Assembly (NCBI GenBank): GCA_009760855.2 | Contig: WPIO01000030.1 | Coordinates: forward strand, 310,001 to 374,000 | Source of the DNA: Cristatella mucedo | Taxonomy: Eukaryota > Bryozoa > Phylactolaemata > Cristatellidae | DNA: 64,000 nucleotides | Reading direction: 5' to 3' | In this document: positions 1-57,939 of the stretch, one piece after another | Numbering within the stretch: the stretch's first letter is position 1 | How the letters are laid out: each line of letters starts with the position of its first letter | Position numbers and translations under genes: made by a program | Notes under the pieces: model-generated | The model's database searches: none | Seen by the model: the letters and a program-made list of their open reading frames with translations, nothing else | What the model was told of the DNA's origin: nothing

Positions 1-960
1 GCCTCACGGTTTACAATCAGTCCTGATTCCTATAGGCTTGTTCAGGCTTAGCGCTTAGTTGACCCCCTATTTAATGTCTGAAGTAAACCATAGGCCATCG
101 GTGCGAGGACGCACAGTGGGCTTAGTCAGAGATGCAAACTCGTCGAGCATATCTCCTAGTGTCATGTTGTAGCATTCTGCTAATGAAGACAGGTCAGAAG
201 GGGGATTGAGCAGCAGGGGTGAGGAAAATATTATTGCTCGGACAACATCGATGTCAAGGGTCTGGAGGTTATGCGATTCACATGTGATTTAGGATTCAGA
301 TGAGGTCATACTATGTAGTCTGAATGAGATCTGCATGTGCTCTAAGAAGCTGAATGATGAAGCTGAATATGGTAATAATAGGTGACGGTAGCATGCAGTT
401 GTAGGGTGAAATGTTGTTGAGTGTGTAATCCTTGAAGTGAGTAGGGCCATGCACATAAGCCACAAGAGATAATGAGTCAGTCAGTGCACAAAATCCAGTG
501 CTGAAGGCGTCAGATAAGTTATCAGAGTGAATTTTGAAATCACCCATAATGAGGAAAGATCGATTTCTCGCACACAGGAACGAAATGAGATCATTAAAAT
601 CTTAGATCAAATTTGACTTGGTATTTGTGGAGCGATAGACTACTGTCACCATTTGCAGCTTGTTTCGGATGAACCTTAAACAATAAGTTCGAAAGACTGA
701 TTCGAAGTGACTGCAAACTGCTTGAAATCAAAAGATGAGCATGTGATTATGGCGACTCAGCCATCGGTTATGATTGATCAAGGGATGTGAAAGAGGAAAA
801 CGTCTATTGGGTTTGCTTTGTTAATATTCGGGCAGTTTACTTATTTCAGCCAGGTCTCAGTCAAGGCCAACAGGTCCAATTCATTCTCAGTAATTACATC
901 ACGTATCATAAAGGACTTATTGTGCATTGAGCGAGGATTCTAAAGACACTTTTTAAGATG
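1..960 (-). mobile_element. LINE-1 (CR1/L2-like) endonuclease region, broken
   Basis: On the - strand, reading from 960 down to 1, the segments match the apurinic-type endonuclease of CR1/L2-like LINEs. First comes DLLALTETWL (near 880), then VVYRSTNTKSN (near 630), GDFKIHSDN (near 530) and HGPTHFKDYTLN (near 440). Stops and frameshifts separate them. The segment near 60-310 is clearly related to 19550-19760, so both belong to one family. It continues past the window edge. Confidence 0.8.
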
Positions 961-1070
961 CGCCGTCGGTGTTGCGACAGGCCTAATAACTGCCAAGTTA
1001 GAAAGATTCAGAGCAGCACACGAAGGGGATCGCTCAGGGCGATTTGAGACAATGCTGGGGATCCCAAATA

Positions 1071-1235
1071 AGCGTGGCCTTCGGCAGCGACCTCTTCAAG
1101 CGACCCACGACAGGCTTTCTCCCACTTCTAATTGGATTCCCGGCCAAAAAAAGCGTGGCCTTCGGTAGCGACTCCTTCAAGCGACCCTCGATAGGCTTGC
1201 TCCCATTTCTAATTGGAATCGCTGCCAAATCGCGA
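1071..1235. repeat. Two-copy tandem repeat, about 82-bp unit
   Basis: Two adjacent copies start GCGTGGCCTTCGG at 1071 and 1154. Both continue through TTCAAGCGACCC, CGA/CGATAGGCTT and CTAATTGGA with scattered substitutions. Both strands stay open through the repeat, but nothing indicates coding. Confidence 0.75.
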
Positions 1236-1289
1236 TGGAATATTCCTTGGAATTTGCCTCGACGCACGAAAACATTTGCTCTCAGTAAT

Positions 1290-1540
1290 GGTATTGTAAT
1301 GTATCTCCGTCTGTATCTCCACAAAGCCAAAAAGACTATGCCGGTGTTACGCAGTAGAGCTTTGTACAGAGCACTCACAGCCTAAGAGGCTTTCGGTACG
1401 CATTCAGTAGCCAGCAGACTTCATCTCACGCAACAAGGAGAAACTGAGAAGCATAGAAGAGTCGGGAGAGCAGTTGAGGTACTGAGTAGCATAGAAGTAG
1501 CAGCTCAGTACCGCTGAAAATGGTGGTGAGATTTTGTATC
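1290..1540 (-). mobile_element. LINE-2 3' end fragment
   Basis: It shares an extended match with 17371-17600 (-) and, inverted, with 21990-22235 (+). The match runs from the terminal TGTAATGTATCTCCG through CTCACAGCCTAAG and GAGAAGCATAG. These flank LINE-2 coding remnants elsewhere, so this is the 3' untranslated end of a 5'-truncated copy. Confidence 0.7.
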
Positions 1541-2739
1541 CCATCAATTGTAGCAAAAGGAAAGGGGTGCAGACTCGATCGATAGGTACAATAAAGTCAA
1601 GAGTTTCCTTCGGAGTCACTTCATAATTAGAGTAGTTCAAATCAGTTGTCGGGAGGCAGCAGCTCGTTACGACGGTTAGCTGCATGATTTTTGGTGCTAC
1701 AAAGTTACGTACAATAATTTACAGATACACCTGGTGGGAGGTTATGAAGGTAATCTAGAACGATGCAGTGCTCTCTGAGATGCCACCCAGAACTGGGGAG
1801 GGTTCTTGGTTAAGATGCTCACCAGATATCAACCCGAGCCCATTCCCACTTCTCTTAGAATCACAGCCTCTTTGGTCCCGACCAGCCAGTTTCCTCTAAT
1901 TCCCAGACTTGACGCACTCAGTTTTAGATTGTTTATATAATTGCATTGTAAGGTTTATTATTCATAAGCTTCAAAGGGTTAATAGGGATGGTTCATAGTA
2001 CTACTGTATTTTTCAAAGGTTGTTTCATCCGGTGTGAAGCTGCTTTACTTGTGATATATATTCAACCCAAATTTAGCTAAAGTGAGGAACTGAAACGGGA
2101 TTATTTTTACGTGCCTTGCATATAATTCATTTCACAGGACTCGTGCCAAGTTATTCTCGTTTTCATATTTCAATGATTAAGCTAACGGTGTAGGTTTGAT
2201 GAAGCCAACGAGGGCCCAGACCTACTTACCTTCCCAAACGCAGCCAATTAGCAGGGCTCAAGGGCGTGTAGGCGGATTGACCCTGCTAGACGCCCTTCAG
2301 GTCAGTCCAAGGGGGTCAAGGCTTTGTGGCTCCCTCCGGGCTGGTCCCCAGCCTGCACCCGCAAACACAACCAAACTCCGACTCGCTGGTCGGAAAACAG
2401 GATACCCGACACTGCTCTTACAGCAACTGAAGCCTTCGTTATTATATTCTTTTATTTAAGCGTCCTACATTGTTGGATTATAGAGACCTTGAGATCTTCG
2501 AGGAGCTTACACTTAAAGATTCCTTGCCTACAACTCCTCGCAAGGTTGTCTTCATTTGATAACTGAAGTAGCTAGGCTACAAACTTACTTCCGCGAACTT
2601 TAGAAAGAAGCTCTGGTTGTGTACATGCAACCTACTGAGGACCACATGGAAACGAATCACAATGCTGTCATAAAACAAATCCGTGGCACTTTCGAAAATA
2701 TCCATAAAAATGGTCACGGGCCATTTACAGTTGATCACT
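1541..2739. other. No gene seen
   Basis: Unassigned intergenic sequence. A GC-richer patch at 2200-2410 gives overlapping open frames on the + strand, but these have no recognisable domain or splice context. Confidence 0.5.
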
Positions 2740-3022
2740 GAAAAAGCTTTCTTTTACATGCATGCATTTAAAACGAAGCAATGAGTGATCGATGGTACCA
2801 AATGCCGTTGAGAGATCTAGCAGTGACTCGACCGAATTCATAACAATTACTGAGAAGGTCCTTGTATCACTCGCAGTGGTGCTGATCTGTGGAGTGGTAA
2901 GCTCTAAATCTGGACTCAAACTTGCTTGTTTTAATTGTGATGTAAGAGTTTAACTGGTCTTCCGGCACTCGGTCTAACATTTTTGAAAGGATTGGAAGAA
3001 GAGACTGGACAGAAGTTATTGA
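2740..3022 (-). mobile_element. LINE-1 reverse transcriptase fragment
   Basis: On the - strand it contains LLDLSTAFGTIDHSLL, matching the RT motif LLDLSxAFDTVDHxxLL. The + strand GAAGAGACTGGACAGAAGTT matches the RT region at 44625-44650. The copy is interrupted by a SINE-A at 3023. Confidence 0.7.
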
Positions 3023-3192
3023 GTCGTGATGGCGCACTAGGTAAGGCGGTTACTTTCACGACCTCGGTCCCGATGGTCGTGGGTTCGATTCCTGCGGTGG
3101 GCGATTCTTTATCGTCACTGAAAGCGGTGGTGATAGCCATAAAGGCTCTTCTGTCGCTATACAAAAAGAGGCTTTTTAATCAGCTAGGATTT
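3023..3192 (+). mobile_element. SINE-A, nearly complete copy
   Basis: A tRNA-like head has an A-box-like GCACTAGGTAAGGCGG and a B box GGGTTCGATTCC. Next comes GCGGTGGGCGA, a central GTGGTGATAGCCATAAAGG, and the tail CTTCTGTCGCTATACAAAAAG with GAGGC..TTAATCAGCT. Copies with the same order occur at 21095, 44925 and, inverted, at 5290, 5690, 20160, 34905 and 36705. It is inserted in a LINE-1 RT fragment. Confidence 0.8.
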
Positions 3193-3619
3193 ATTTGTTT
3201 ATTCAGACTTTTCTGACCTGTTGTTGACTTTTTAGTGAATGGTGTGATATCGCCCTCTTTAAGGGATCCAAAAACAACATCTGATACTAAAGAGTACTGG
3301 GACAACAACTTTGCGCTCCTTTGGCATCAAAATATGTAACCTTTAGTATTAAGTGTTTTATGAACTACTGACCAATATTTAATAAAAACATGATTCGCGT
3401 GAGTTAGCGATATGAATAACAAACCTACACGCTACCACTTTGGTTTACTTACCAGGTGCAAAAGCTTGCATAGCGACCTGGTGTTTGCATTTTGTTTGAG
3501 CACTTTGTGACTTCAGCTATTGTGTTCATTTTCGACGGCTATTATTTTTTAGCACTGTCGGAGAACTACAAAGAGAGATTTAATGAATGTACCTTAAGGA
3601 AAATTTATTTCTGTAGCTC

Positions 3620-4415
3620 TTTAAGAGAACTTAATCTCGATCGTGCTGAATGTGCACGTAAGCTAGGTGATTGGTTCCAAAGTGAGCTTTCATTAAATGA
3701 CCGCATCAGCTTCACAGTCAAGTCTTCCTTCCTTCAGCTGCGTGACATTGCTCAAATTTGGGCTTCCTTAGATAGTGATACCACATCAAAACTGGTCCAC
3801 GCATATGGGACGTGTCGTCTCGACTTCTGTAACTCACTGCTTGCTGGTCTACCGGCCTGTGCAATCACATGCTAACAGTTGGTGCAAAGCTCTGCAGCTA
3901 AACTCATCTGTCATGAGCATCGCAGTTGCCACACCCCTTCTAGCCGATTTGCACTGGCTCATAATCAAGCAGCGTATCGACTTCAAGATTTAGTCGCTTA
4001 CTTTTAGGTCCATTTATTCTCTGGCTCCAGTCTACCTATCAGAATTACTTCCCCACCAAGCGAAGAATTGTACAATCCACTGTTCTGACTCAAATTGCTT
4101 AGCCATACCTCGTACGAGCCTCAAAACCCTGCCTTTAGTTCCTAGGCTCCCAAAGCCTGGAACTCCCGGCAGACAGGCGTCACAACGTCCCCTGACATGA
4201 CGACATTTTAAAAGAAGGTGAAAATGCACCTGTTTTTTACAGCATTTGGGGTTTTTTTTTACTCGTCCTTTGTGAGCATGTACCTGCTTACACTGTACTT
4301 ACTGCTTGCAGATGTTACCATCTATCATTTGGTCATGTTTTCTATAGAGCAAGTGTAAAGTGCCTAGAAAGAGATTCAGTTCTCTGAGGGCGCTATACAA
4401 ATGTATTTTTATGAG
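3620..4415 (+). mobile_element. LINE-1-type 3' half, decayed
   Basis: It contains the RT C-terminal region common to these LINEs: SRLDFCNSLLAGLPACAI-type (3810-3865), a LLADLHWL..KQRIDFK segment (3940) and SLAPVYLSELLP (4020). It ends with the hairpin tail GTGCCTAGAAAGAGATTCAG ... GGCGCTATACAAATG near 4410. Several frameshifts and stops show it is dead. Confidence 0.8.
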
Positions 4416-5291
4416 TCTGCTTAAGAACATACCGAGGCGATAAAATAAAAATAAAGTACATGTGCAAAACACTTAGAGTAGAATGTGCGTACATGCGTAA
4501 GTCCGTACAAGTACTTAGCTCAAGTTCCTATTGTCCGATAGTACCGGCCAGCTCGAGTTCCTATAATAATTGATCCTATTGTCCGGTAGTACCAGCTAAG
4601 GTTGCTCGTCCTTAGAGATGTCTGCAGACCGCCAAATTACCTCAGACAACTCCTGAAGGTCCTAAATTACTTAATTTAAGCTCTTTGAAGATTATTCCTG
4701 CATAATTAGACCCTCAAAACTCAAGAAAGAAATATCCTGTCAAGATCTCCTGACTCGACATCCAAGGTTTCCATGCTTCACTTCCGTTCTTGCGAGGACA
4801 GATGCACAAAGACTGTGCTGCATATACTCCCAAGTTACGTTAGGCTTTTTGGTCCATTAGTTACTTAGCTAGCTAGTCCCTGTTTACATCCCTGATGTCA
4901 CATTTATATTGAAATGGTGTGAGCCAAAAAAGATCGGTAAGACAGAGATAATTTGCTAAATTGCCTATGCAGCTGCAAAATGCATTCTCTTAAGCTAAAA
5001 TTGAACATGTAAATGCTAAAACTTTACATGACAATGAAAGAATCTTTCAAAGGACGTCCATGTCATTTCACCTGCTGACCCTCTTCCTTTTGCTGTCGCC
5101 CAAAGTGACGACTGGTACTTCCGCCTGGACCAGCTGAGCTGGCTTACCGGAACGCTGCCTGAGTGAGCGTGACAGACCGGGAGTCGTGCTTTGCCTGCCT
5201 TTGACGAGTGATGGACGTGCATAAATAGATCTGCCCGCGACTCTACTAGGGGCGGCTTACTACGTCGTTTAAGTCGACTAAGTCAACGTTT
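4416..5291. other. No gene seen
   Basis: Unassigned sequence. A short local repeat of TATTGTCCGATAGTACCGG / TATTGTCCGGTAGTACCAG lies at 4530-4600. No coding, tRNA or splice evidence. Confidence 0.4.
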
Positions 5292-5500
5292 AGCTGATTT
5301 TAAAGCCTCGTTTATATAGCAGCAGAAGAGTCTAGATGGCTATCACCTACACTTTCAGTGGGTAATAAATTATCGCCCACCGCAGGAATCGAATGCATGA
5401 CCTATCTCCGTCAGTAACTCCACAAAGTCATAAAGACCATGTGGATGTTACGCAGGAGAGTTTTGTATAGCGACCTAGGTCGTGAAGCGAGGTAATGTAA
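5292..5500 (-). mobile_element. SINE-A (reverse) split by a 69-bp LINE-2 3' fragment
   Basis: Inverted SINE-A tail and body run from 5292 to 5403 (TATAGCAGCAGAAGAG, GCCCACCGCAGGAATCGAA). At 5404-5472 the sequence changes to the LINE-2 3' end (TATCTCCGTCAGTAACTCC ... GTTTTGTATAGCG). SINE sequence then resumes (CTAGGTCGTGAAGCGAGGTAA). ACCT is present on both sides (5400-5403, 5473-5476), consistent with a short target duplication. Confidence 0.65.
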
Positions 5501-5689
5501 ACTCTAAGCTTCGCAATCAGTGAGGCATGCTCACCAATTAGGTTAGTGAATACTCGTGCACGCCTTTCAAAGCAACTTTTTAAGTTGTCAGTGATTTTTC
5601 TCGAGTGCGAGCTCGTATAGCTACATTACACGTACTGTATGGAATACATTGGCCAGTGTCCGTCAGTGCCAAAAATAAATAAATGTTAG

Positions 5690-5830
5690 CTGATTAAATA
5701 ACCTCATTTATATAGAAGAGCTTTTACGGCTATCACCGTTGCTTACAGTGGACTATATCACCACTGGACTTGAACACACGACCTTGGTCGTGAAGAGCAA
5801 GCAACTTACTTCCTGAGCTAAGAGCCAGAA
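5690..5830 (-). mobile_element. SINE-A, reverse copy
   Basis: Inverted SINE-A: GCTGATTAAATAACCTCATTT, AGAAGAGCTTTTACGGCTATCACC, then the diverged B-box region TGGACTTGAACACACGACC and TTGGTCGTGAAG. Confidence 0.7.
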
Positions 5831-6943
5831 ACGAAGTGAGCTCTGCTACTCTCTCTACTACTCTCTATTCAGAGTTCTTCAAAAGACTAACTGCTTCAGT
5901 ATTCTGAAGTGATTTAGATTATTTTAAACCGTTCAAGATTACGGGTGTATCTGAGATTAGGGTTGTGATAAAATAATTTTTTTACAGGAACTTATTCCTG
6001 AGAGCTCGCGGCTCACTTACTTTGAGGAGACAGTTCGGTAGGTTAGCGAGGGCGAATTGGCTTATTCTACTAAGAGGAGGAGGACGATGGGAGAGCGTGT
6101 CTACTGTATATTAAATTCTATTGTATTATTATATTGATCATGCTGCTGAATTAGTTTCTCTTTTCTTTTTAATTTTATTAGGCTGCTAGTCATTATTGAT
6201 TCGATTGACTGGCGGGAACCGCTAGCGCGATACGGAAGTGAAGTCATTCAGGGCAGTACCCACGGAACTTAAGATGACTGTGGCTAATAATATTTAAAAA
6301 TCCAGATAAATTGTGGAAACTTGATTCTAAAAACTAACTTAAACTAGGATTAGGCTTGTGATTTTATAAAGATGTACATACTATTGTCCTCAGCATGCCA
6401 GGCAGAGGCTGGCAGAGAGATGGATTAGGCAGAAGGATGAGCCTGCTTCTGGTACTGAGAGGCGGGGGCCCCCCCCCCCGGAGGCGGAGGGGGATCCAGA
6501 AAGAGCTCTTACAATATTTAAATTACAATCTATGGTTCCGAAGGTTTGAGAACTTACCGTATTACAACTCAAGAATTACAGATGAGCTTAGCATTAATAC
6601 GGGTTGCCATGCCTATTTACCTCTAGGGAAATCACCGGACCTAACAGCCAACGAATTCGAGCATTGTAGGTACTTAAATTCTGGTAGCTCTTGATCGGAA
6701 AACCGGAGCGAAACGCTAGAATAAAACAATAATTTTTGAATGCACTAAATCGATAGAAATTGAATGAGCTGCAAGTTAATCTAGCTGGTGCGTGTGGAGA
6801 TATCATGCAATATTAGGAAAACGCTGCTTATATGAGCTCAGTCGATGCTAGAATAACTTGGGCTTTATGATGCGGGTCTTGCATTTAGGAGGAAACCATA
6901 AAAAGACACGCATCGATTTGCTTGGTTGTAGGCTTAACCAACT
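5831..6943. other. Presumed upstream region of the membrane-protein gene
   Basis: No gene or recognisable element. It holds a G/C homopolymer block (GGGGGCCCCCCCCCCCGG, about 6464-6482) and a TATAAA at 6365-6370. The ORFs on both strands at 6390-6806 have no support beyond being open. Confidence 0.4.
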
Positions 6944-52768
<45,825 letters not shown>

Positions 52769-52911
52769 ACAACTTACTACCGTCTCCGTTTTCTCCGAAG
52801 AGTGTATTATGACGTCGGCAGTAAAACACCGTAATGGTTTTGTAATAATTTTAGGGGAAACACCACCACTTATAAGTTTGCGTTTTCTTCATTCGACAAG
52901 TAACCTATGCT

Positions 52912-52917
52912 ATTAAA
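52912..52917 (+). promoter_or_regulatory. Candidate poly(A) signal ATTAAA
   Basis: The ATTAAA variant lies 144 bp after the stop codon of the membrane-protein gene, and the downstream sequence is T-rich. No closer AATAAA is seen. The 3' end is otherwise undefined. Confidence 0.3.
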
Positions 52918-53440
52918 TGCGTCACTTTATTAGGCTGGTTTTAACGGCATTATTATCTTTGCATGACCTTCAATAAGGAAAGTGAATGGTAGGCTTGCAT
53001 ATCAGTCTCTGAGTACCACAAATATGCTTTTATTGCCTCTTTTGGCTATCAGTCTACGCAGTTTTTCATATCGGCTGACCACTGCTGAACGTCAGTGAAA
53101 TGCCGTTGATTGTCATTTTTCTAAATATTTTAGCTCGAATGACGTAAGCGCGCTTGCTTGAGATCGGCATAGCGTAGTAAAAGAAGAGAAACAGGAGGGT
53201 CTGTCTGTCTTAAGGTGGCCGATGCATGGCCTTAGCGACAGACGCCATGTTTCGGAGACACTGGGCTTTGGTTGAGCTAAAAAGAATTTAAAGCACGACC
53301 TCAGAGGCAGAAATAACCTGAGCTCATATTTCTTGGAAACCAGCCATATCAGCAACGCAGCCCACCTTATGCGTTACTTCTGGTTTAATTCGCATTCGGC
53401 TGCATACTGAGCTTGTCAAATTGCTTTGATTGTGAATAAA
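52918..53440. other. Sequence downstream of the membrane-protein gene
   Basis: No gene seen; the - strand ORFs here have no supporting features. Confidence 0.4.
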
Positions 53441-53580
53441 CGAGCGTATATTCGTGCCCCACTTTTTATGCGGGTTTGAGTCCTGGAGCTGGCAATCATG
53501 TATTACCTTGTTCAAGCAGTGGCGATAGCCGCTAAGGATCTTCTGCCTCAATATAAATAAAGCTGTTTGATACGCAGACC
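53441..53580 (+). mobile_element. SINE-A, diverged forward copy
   Basis: TTTTTATGCGGGTTTGAGTCC (B box), CAAGCAGTGGCGATAGCCGC, AAGGATCTTCTGCCTCAATA, TAAAGCTGTTTGATACGC. Confidence 0.65.
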
Positions 53581-53689
53581 TTTACTTTACTTCGTTTGTT
53601 ATGCTCCCAACGCGTGAAGCTCACTACCGATTGGTATTACGCCATTTCCTGATTTGGCTTGATTCAAACAGTACCTGACACTTTCAGTT

Positions 53690-53935
53690 TCTTCACAGCT
53701 TTGCTCAGTCCGAGTGAATCGTCCTTCGTGTGCTGTTTTTCCTTGATTATTACTTCTATATTACACAACCACCCAAAAGGACTATTCATTCGGACAGAAC
53801 AAAGGCAGTGTGAGCAGGTAAGTTTACTGCTCCTTTGGAATGTAGTCAAATCAGGAGATGATGCAAGCGAAGACAGTAGTGAGTTCCAAGCTCTGGGGGG
53901 CCTAGTTAATCAAGGTACGGCCTCCAACAGATTTT

Positions 53936-53975
<40 letters not shown>

Positions 53976-54680
53976 AAGCGCTTCACGTGTGCCGCAGGGC
54001 TCTAGCCGACGGCAGTGTGACGCAGTTAATCGACCAGCAGGAAGAGAGCTGATGCTGTGACAGAGGCCTGCTGTGAACCCAATTCAGATAGGTAAGGCGG
54101 AGCAAGAGAATGGATGGACGTAAAGGTGAGTGACAGACTCTTGAAGTCGATATGCAGAGTGATTGGAAGCCACTGCAGTTTTGCACCAACTGTAAGCATA
54201 TAATTGTGCAGGCAGGAAGGCATACGACCGTTGTTGAAGAAGAGTGCTCGGGATGTTATGAACACCTGGACTGGTTTGGCTACGATGTCCTTATCTAGGC
54301 AAGCCTGAATTTTTAAAAGATTACATAAGTGAAAGTAGGCATACTTGACTGCAGAGCTGATATTTTAATGACAAGTCACTTTGGCAGAAAGAGCACAGAT
54401 TCACTGCAAAGGCTACTGGTTAATTTCCTAACCAAGTCGATTTACATGAACTGAGCATGTCAGTTTCTGAGTAATACTCGGTTTGACCACAATTGGTCAA
54501 TTGGTTTAATTGTCATTCGATTTCAGAAAGTTTTCTGTCATCCAATGTGAATGTCAACTTTACCTGTTGTTAGGGAGCTGAAAGAGTTTGAGAATTGGAA
54601 CTTGGTGAGGGATCAAAGTACAAGTACAGCTGTGTTTTGTTTGGTGGCAGTAACATCAGTGCCTATGCTTGTGCCTATTA
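53690..54680 (-). mobile_element. LINE-1 reverse copy, very decayed, with (TA)n inside
   Basis: On the - strand FKSLSLTFTSIHSLAPPYLS (54150-54090) and thumb/palm remnants to about 54680 (rc of GGGATCAAAGTACAAGTACA matches the RT box region elsewhere). A TA run at 53935-53973 splits the C-terminal part. Confidence 0.65.
53935..53973. repeat. (TA)n microsatellite
   Basis: Perfect TA run. Confidence 0.95.
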
Positions 54681-56818
54681 CTCCTCCCTTTTAAGAGCGA
54701 CTTGCTGTTGAGGTAATGGTAAGCTAGGGAGCTTAAATGATGACTGACACTCCCCCTCCAAATTGAGACAACTGCACTGAGTATGCTGTACTGCATAACT
54801 GTACTGCATATGAGTAGCAGTCGTGCCTTTGATTACCGCATATTGCTTTAGTTGAAACTCACATCTTTGCCAATGTACTCTGGCCGCTGGATGGTCCTAA
54901 AATTCTCTCGAAATTACTTACTGCATCTGGCTCTTAAATCTAGCTCGGGGTGCTTAGAAATTCTTTACAGTTATTGGCACTGCCACGTAGCTTGAAACTC
55001 TGCAATAAAAGAAGACTGCAGCATCGCTTCGTATCCTTTGCAAGCAGCTTAAGTACAGAAATCCACACACACAACCGCTATTTTTGTTGACTCTGCTGTG
55101 TCAATCTGCTGTGTTACTACTTCGTTTCAACTTACGGAAATATTTTGGTATTCCTTCAAATAACCGTCCTCTTTGGAGCCTATGCAGCACTTGTGTAAAC
55201 AATTGAACGCTGATGCAGACGTGACTTCTCCTTAAAAATCCCAAGCTGTATAGCTGGATCACCAGAGAACTTTCGGAGCACAGCCATAAATGCAAGAACC
55301 ACAACAATTTCTTAAAAAACAGTCAGCAAGTAAGAGTTTTGCTCGTAAAATGGCATGCCACAGGACGATTGGCCAAAAAGAATGACCTCCATTATACTTA
55401 AGAACTCCAGCCAGGTAGGCATTTAACACCACGGATGCGAAAGCCTGCCGGTCATATGCAACTGAAATACAATTGGATTATATTTCTTAAAAGCAGCCCT
55501 CGGCTAAGCAGAATGAAGTCGCACTGTGTCCTCAAATAATCCGTCAGCAGCAGCATATATACACGAATTCTTGGGGACAGTCCATCGCTAGGGTGATGAG
55601 ACGAGCAAGCCTCGACCTTCTGTCTTCCCAGCTGTCCGTTCGCTTCAGGCCATGCAATTCTAATCTCTGCTTACGGTTGAGCAAGTTAAATAATTTCAAA
55701 ATAATTAAGCGTTAGTATCCTTTACCGAGTACGGCTGTAAGGCAAGTTGCCGGCAATAGTAGCCAATGAGACCATAGTGCGATTTCGACCAATCATAAAA
55801 CACCCGAGTTTCAATCATTTTCGAACAGAGTATTTGCCAGTAGGCTAGCAGCCTAATCAACCCGATACCCCGGACGACTGCCACCTGTCCGACATGCAGA
55901 GCAGAGGTACAACCGAGCTTCAACGGAATGCAAAAGAGAGCTGTCAGAGACTCCAAGATATACCTATGGGCTTATCTCCTTCGGTCACTAAGAGAAACTC
56001 CTATTCAGTCGTGGTTAATGAACCAAGGCTGACGGTCAGCAGCTTCTAGCTGGAGGTATAAATGCCAGCTATTGACCTGTCTGAGCCAGAGTATAGACCT
56101 GTACAAGTCACTGCCAGCAGAAGCTCCGTTATGCCTTGTGCCCCGAGTTTTTTGTTTACCGATAGTTGATAGTAGCCCCCCCCCCCAACTTATCTTACGT
56201 AGGGCAATATTGAAAAAGTGACTACATCCAAGAACTATCTGCTAAAGCTGGCGAGCTCTTTTTGACTGCATACCGCATGTATGGCGTTTACCGTTTGGTT
56301 TTAGGGGTTAACCCGGAGCACCGATGGAACATAGGAAAGAGGTCATCGACCTTCAAACCTGCCCTTGACCATCCACTTCTACTGGCATTGATAGCAGACT
56401 CTGATTCTTAGCTATGGTACTTCTTGAGACTACGGGCGATGCATTACGAAGGATCACTTCCATAACTAGAACGAATAGTAGCGATAAAATAACATACCTC
56501 GAGGGACTTACGTTGAGAGGCTATCGTGCAGTAGCGAACCTCATTTGGAACTTCCTGTAGTAACCGGATGTTAAGCTCCTAATTTTCTCAGGCACCAAAA
56601 ATTAGAGAGTGAAGTATGGATTCCCTTGCGAGAGACTAAGCCATAAGCATTCTCACGATTAAGCTACACCACGCTAATAGTGGCCATAGCTTACAGGTGG
56701 TTTTCTATGGCACTATAATTTCACGTTAACATGTTTGATAAACTTCGAATGACTTAGGACGCCAGCTTTCTCAACCTTTAGACTTATGTTCTCATTTCTC
56801 ATAAGAAACAAACTGTTA
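54681..56818. other. No gene seen
   Basis: Unassigned. A C/A-rich run (CCCCCCCCCCAAC) lies near 56178. The - strand ORF at 55705-55956 is unrecognised and has no context. Confidence 0.4.
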
Positions 56819-56825
56819 ACCTATT

Positions 56826-57117
56826 CAGTGACGGAGCCAGGATTGCCATCTAGGGGCAAGACCAGCAAAGATTTTATGTAGAGGGAAAGACCCACGAGAT
56901 TTTCCATTAAGCGGAGCCAGAACCATAATTAAAGATAAGTTACAGCTTAAAATCATAGTTTTTATTCGACACGAACTCTGTGGCTGCTCATTGTGTGGAA
57001 TATTAAAGCATATTGTCTTTTCGTTGGTGGCCGTTGCGGAGCGTAGAAATAGGGGCGGCCCAGCTCGCTGCCCCGCTGCAGGGGGGAATGTCCCCCTGCC
57101 CCTTGACCCTGCCACTG
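56826..57117. mobile_element. Complete MITE, 292 bp, with exact 7-bp target duplication
   Basis: Left terminus CAGTGACGGAGCCAGG and right terminus (reverse complement) CAGTGGCAGGGTCAAGG form imperfect terminal inverted repeats. They are flanked directly by ACCTATT on both sides (56819-56825 and 57118-57124). The ends resemble hAT-type termini, but hAT duplications are normally 8 bp. The - strand ORF over the element is open by chance. Confidence 0.75.
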
Positions 57118-57124
57118 ACCTATT

Positions 57125-57939
57125 GAGATAATGTATGCACCCAGCATCGAGGTAACTGATAGCCTTGCCGCAGGATGAAAACCAGGCTGATTTCACGTGC
57201 CACTTCTCCTTCGATTCAGACTCGCGAGTGCACTGGTAGGTTGTCATTTACTGAAGGTCCAACAGACGAGGGATTTGATTGGGAATAGGCGTAGACATTG
57301 ATTATAAACATCAGTAGCTGTGACCCCGAAGTGAGTGATATTCTTTAGCAGCCGGATGTTGTCCTTCTTTATTGCGGAGGAGGTGGCGATAATGCACTAG
57401 GAACGTTCTTTCCTCCCCTCCAATATCGAATTAGATACAATAGGTCAATCACCTTGTATATAGTTACATGTGTGATTTGCCTTTGAGGTTGAAGTTTGGC
57501 AGTAAGGTCAAGGAATTTTTGCAAGTTCCTAGCCATGCATTCTTTCCCTCTGAAAAGGGGCTCAAATAAAACTTCCCTTGTGTGCTCAGTACTTTTCCGA
57601 TCTTACTGCAGTTGTGTAAGTTCTTTGCTGTTGACTGATACGCCTTTTGGATTTTGGTTATGATTAGAGCTAGTCATTGTGGCGGGTGAATTATCCCAGC
57701 TATCTCGGTGTTTTAATCTAGTCGATGTTGTTACACGACAGACCAGTTACTCCGGATGTCCTGAGCCCGAACGTATTACTCTAATGTTAGTTCATATGTC
57801 GATGACCACATGATTGCACGTCTTAAGGTGAAATGCGAAAAGTATAATGAGGAACCAGCAAGTCTGAGCCTGCTCGTCTTGACAGACTAGTCCTTGAAGC
57901 AGATAACCAATGGTTCGATTGTATGACTCGACACTTTCA
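57125..57939. other. No gene seen
   Basis: Unassigned; may contain the 3' end of the gypsy remnant that follows. Confidence 0.35.

Noticed and set aside
3023-3100. tRNA gene suggested by the A and B boxes, also at 17221, 21095, 44925 and 62705
   Set aside because: No cloverleaf can be closed, and each is followed by a common SINE body and tail; these are SINE heads, not tRNA genes.
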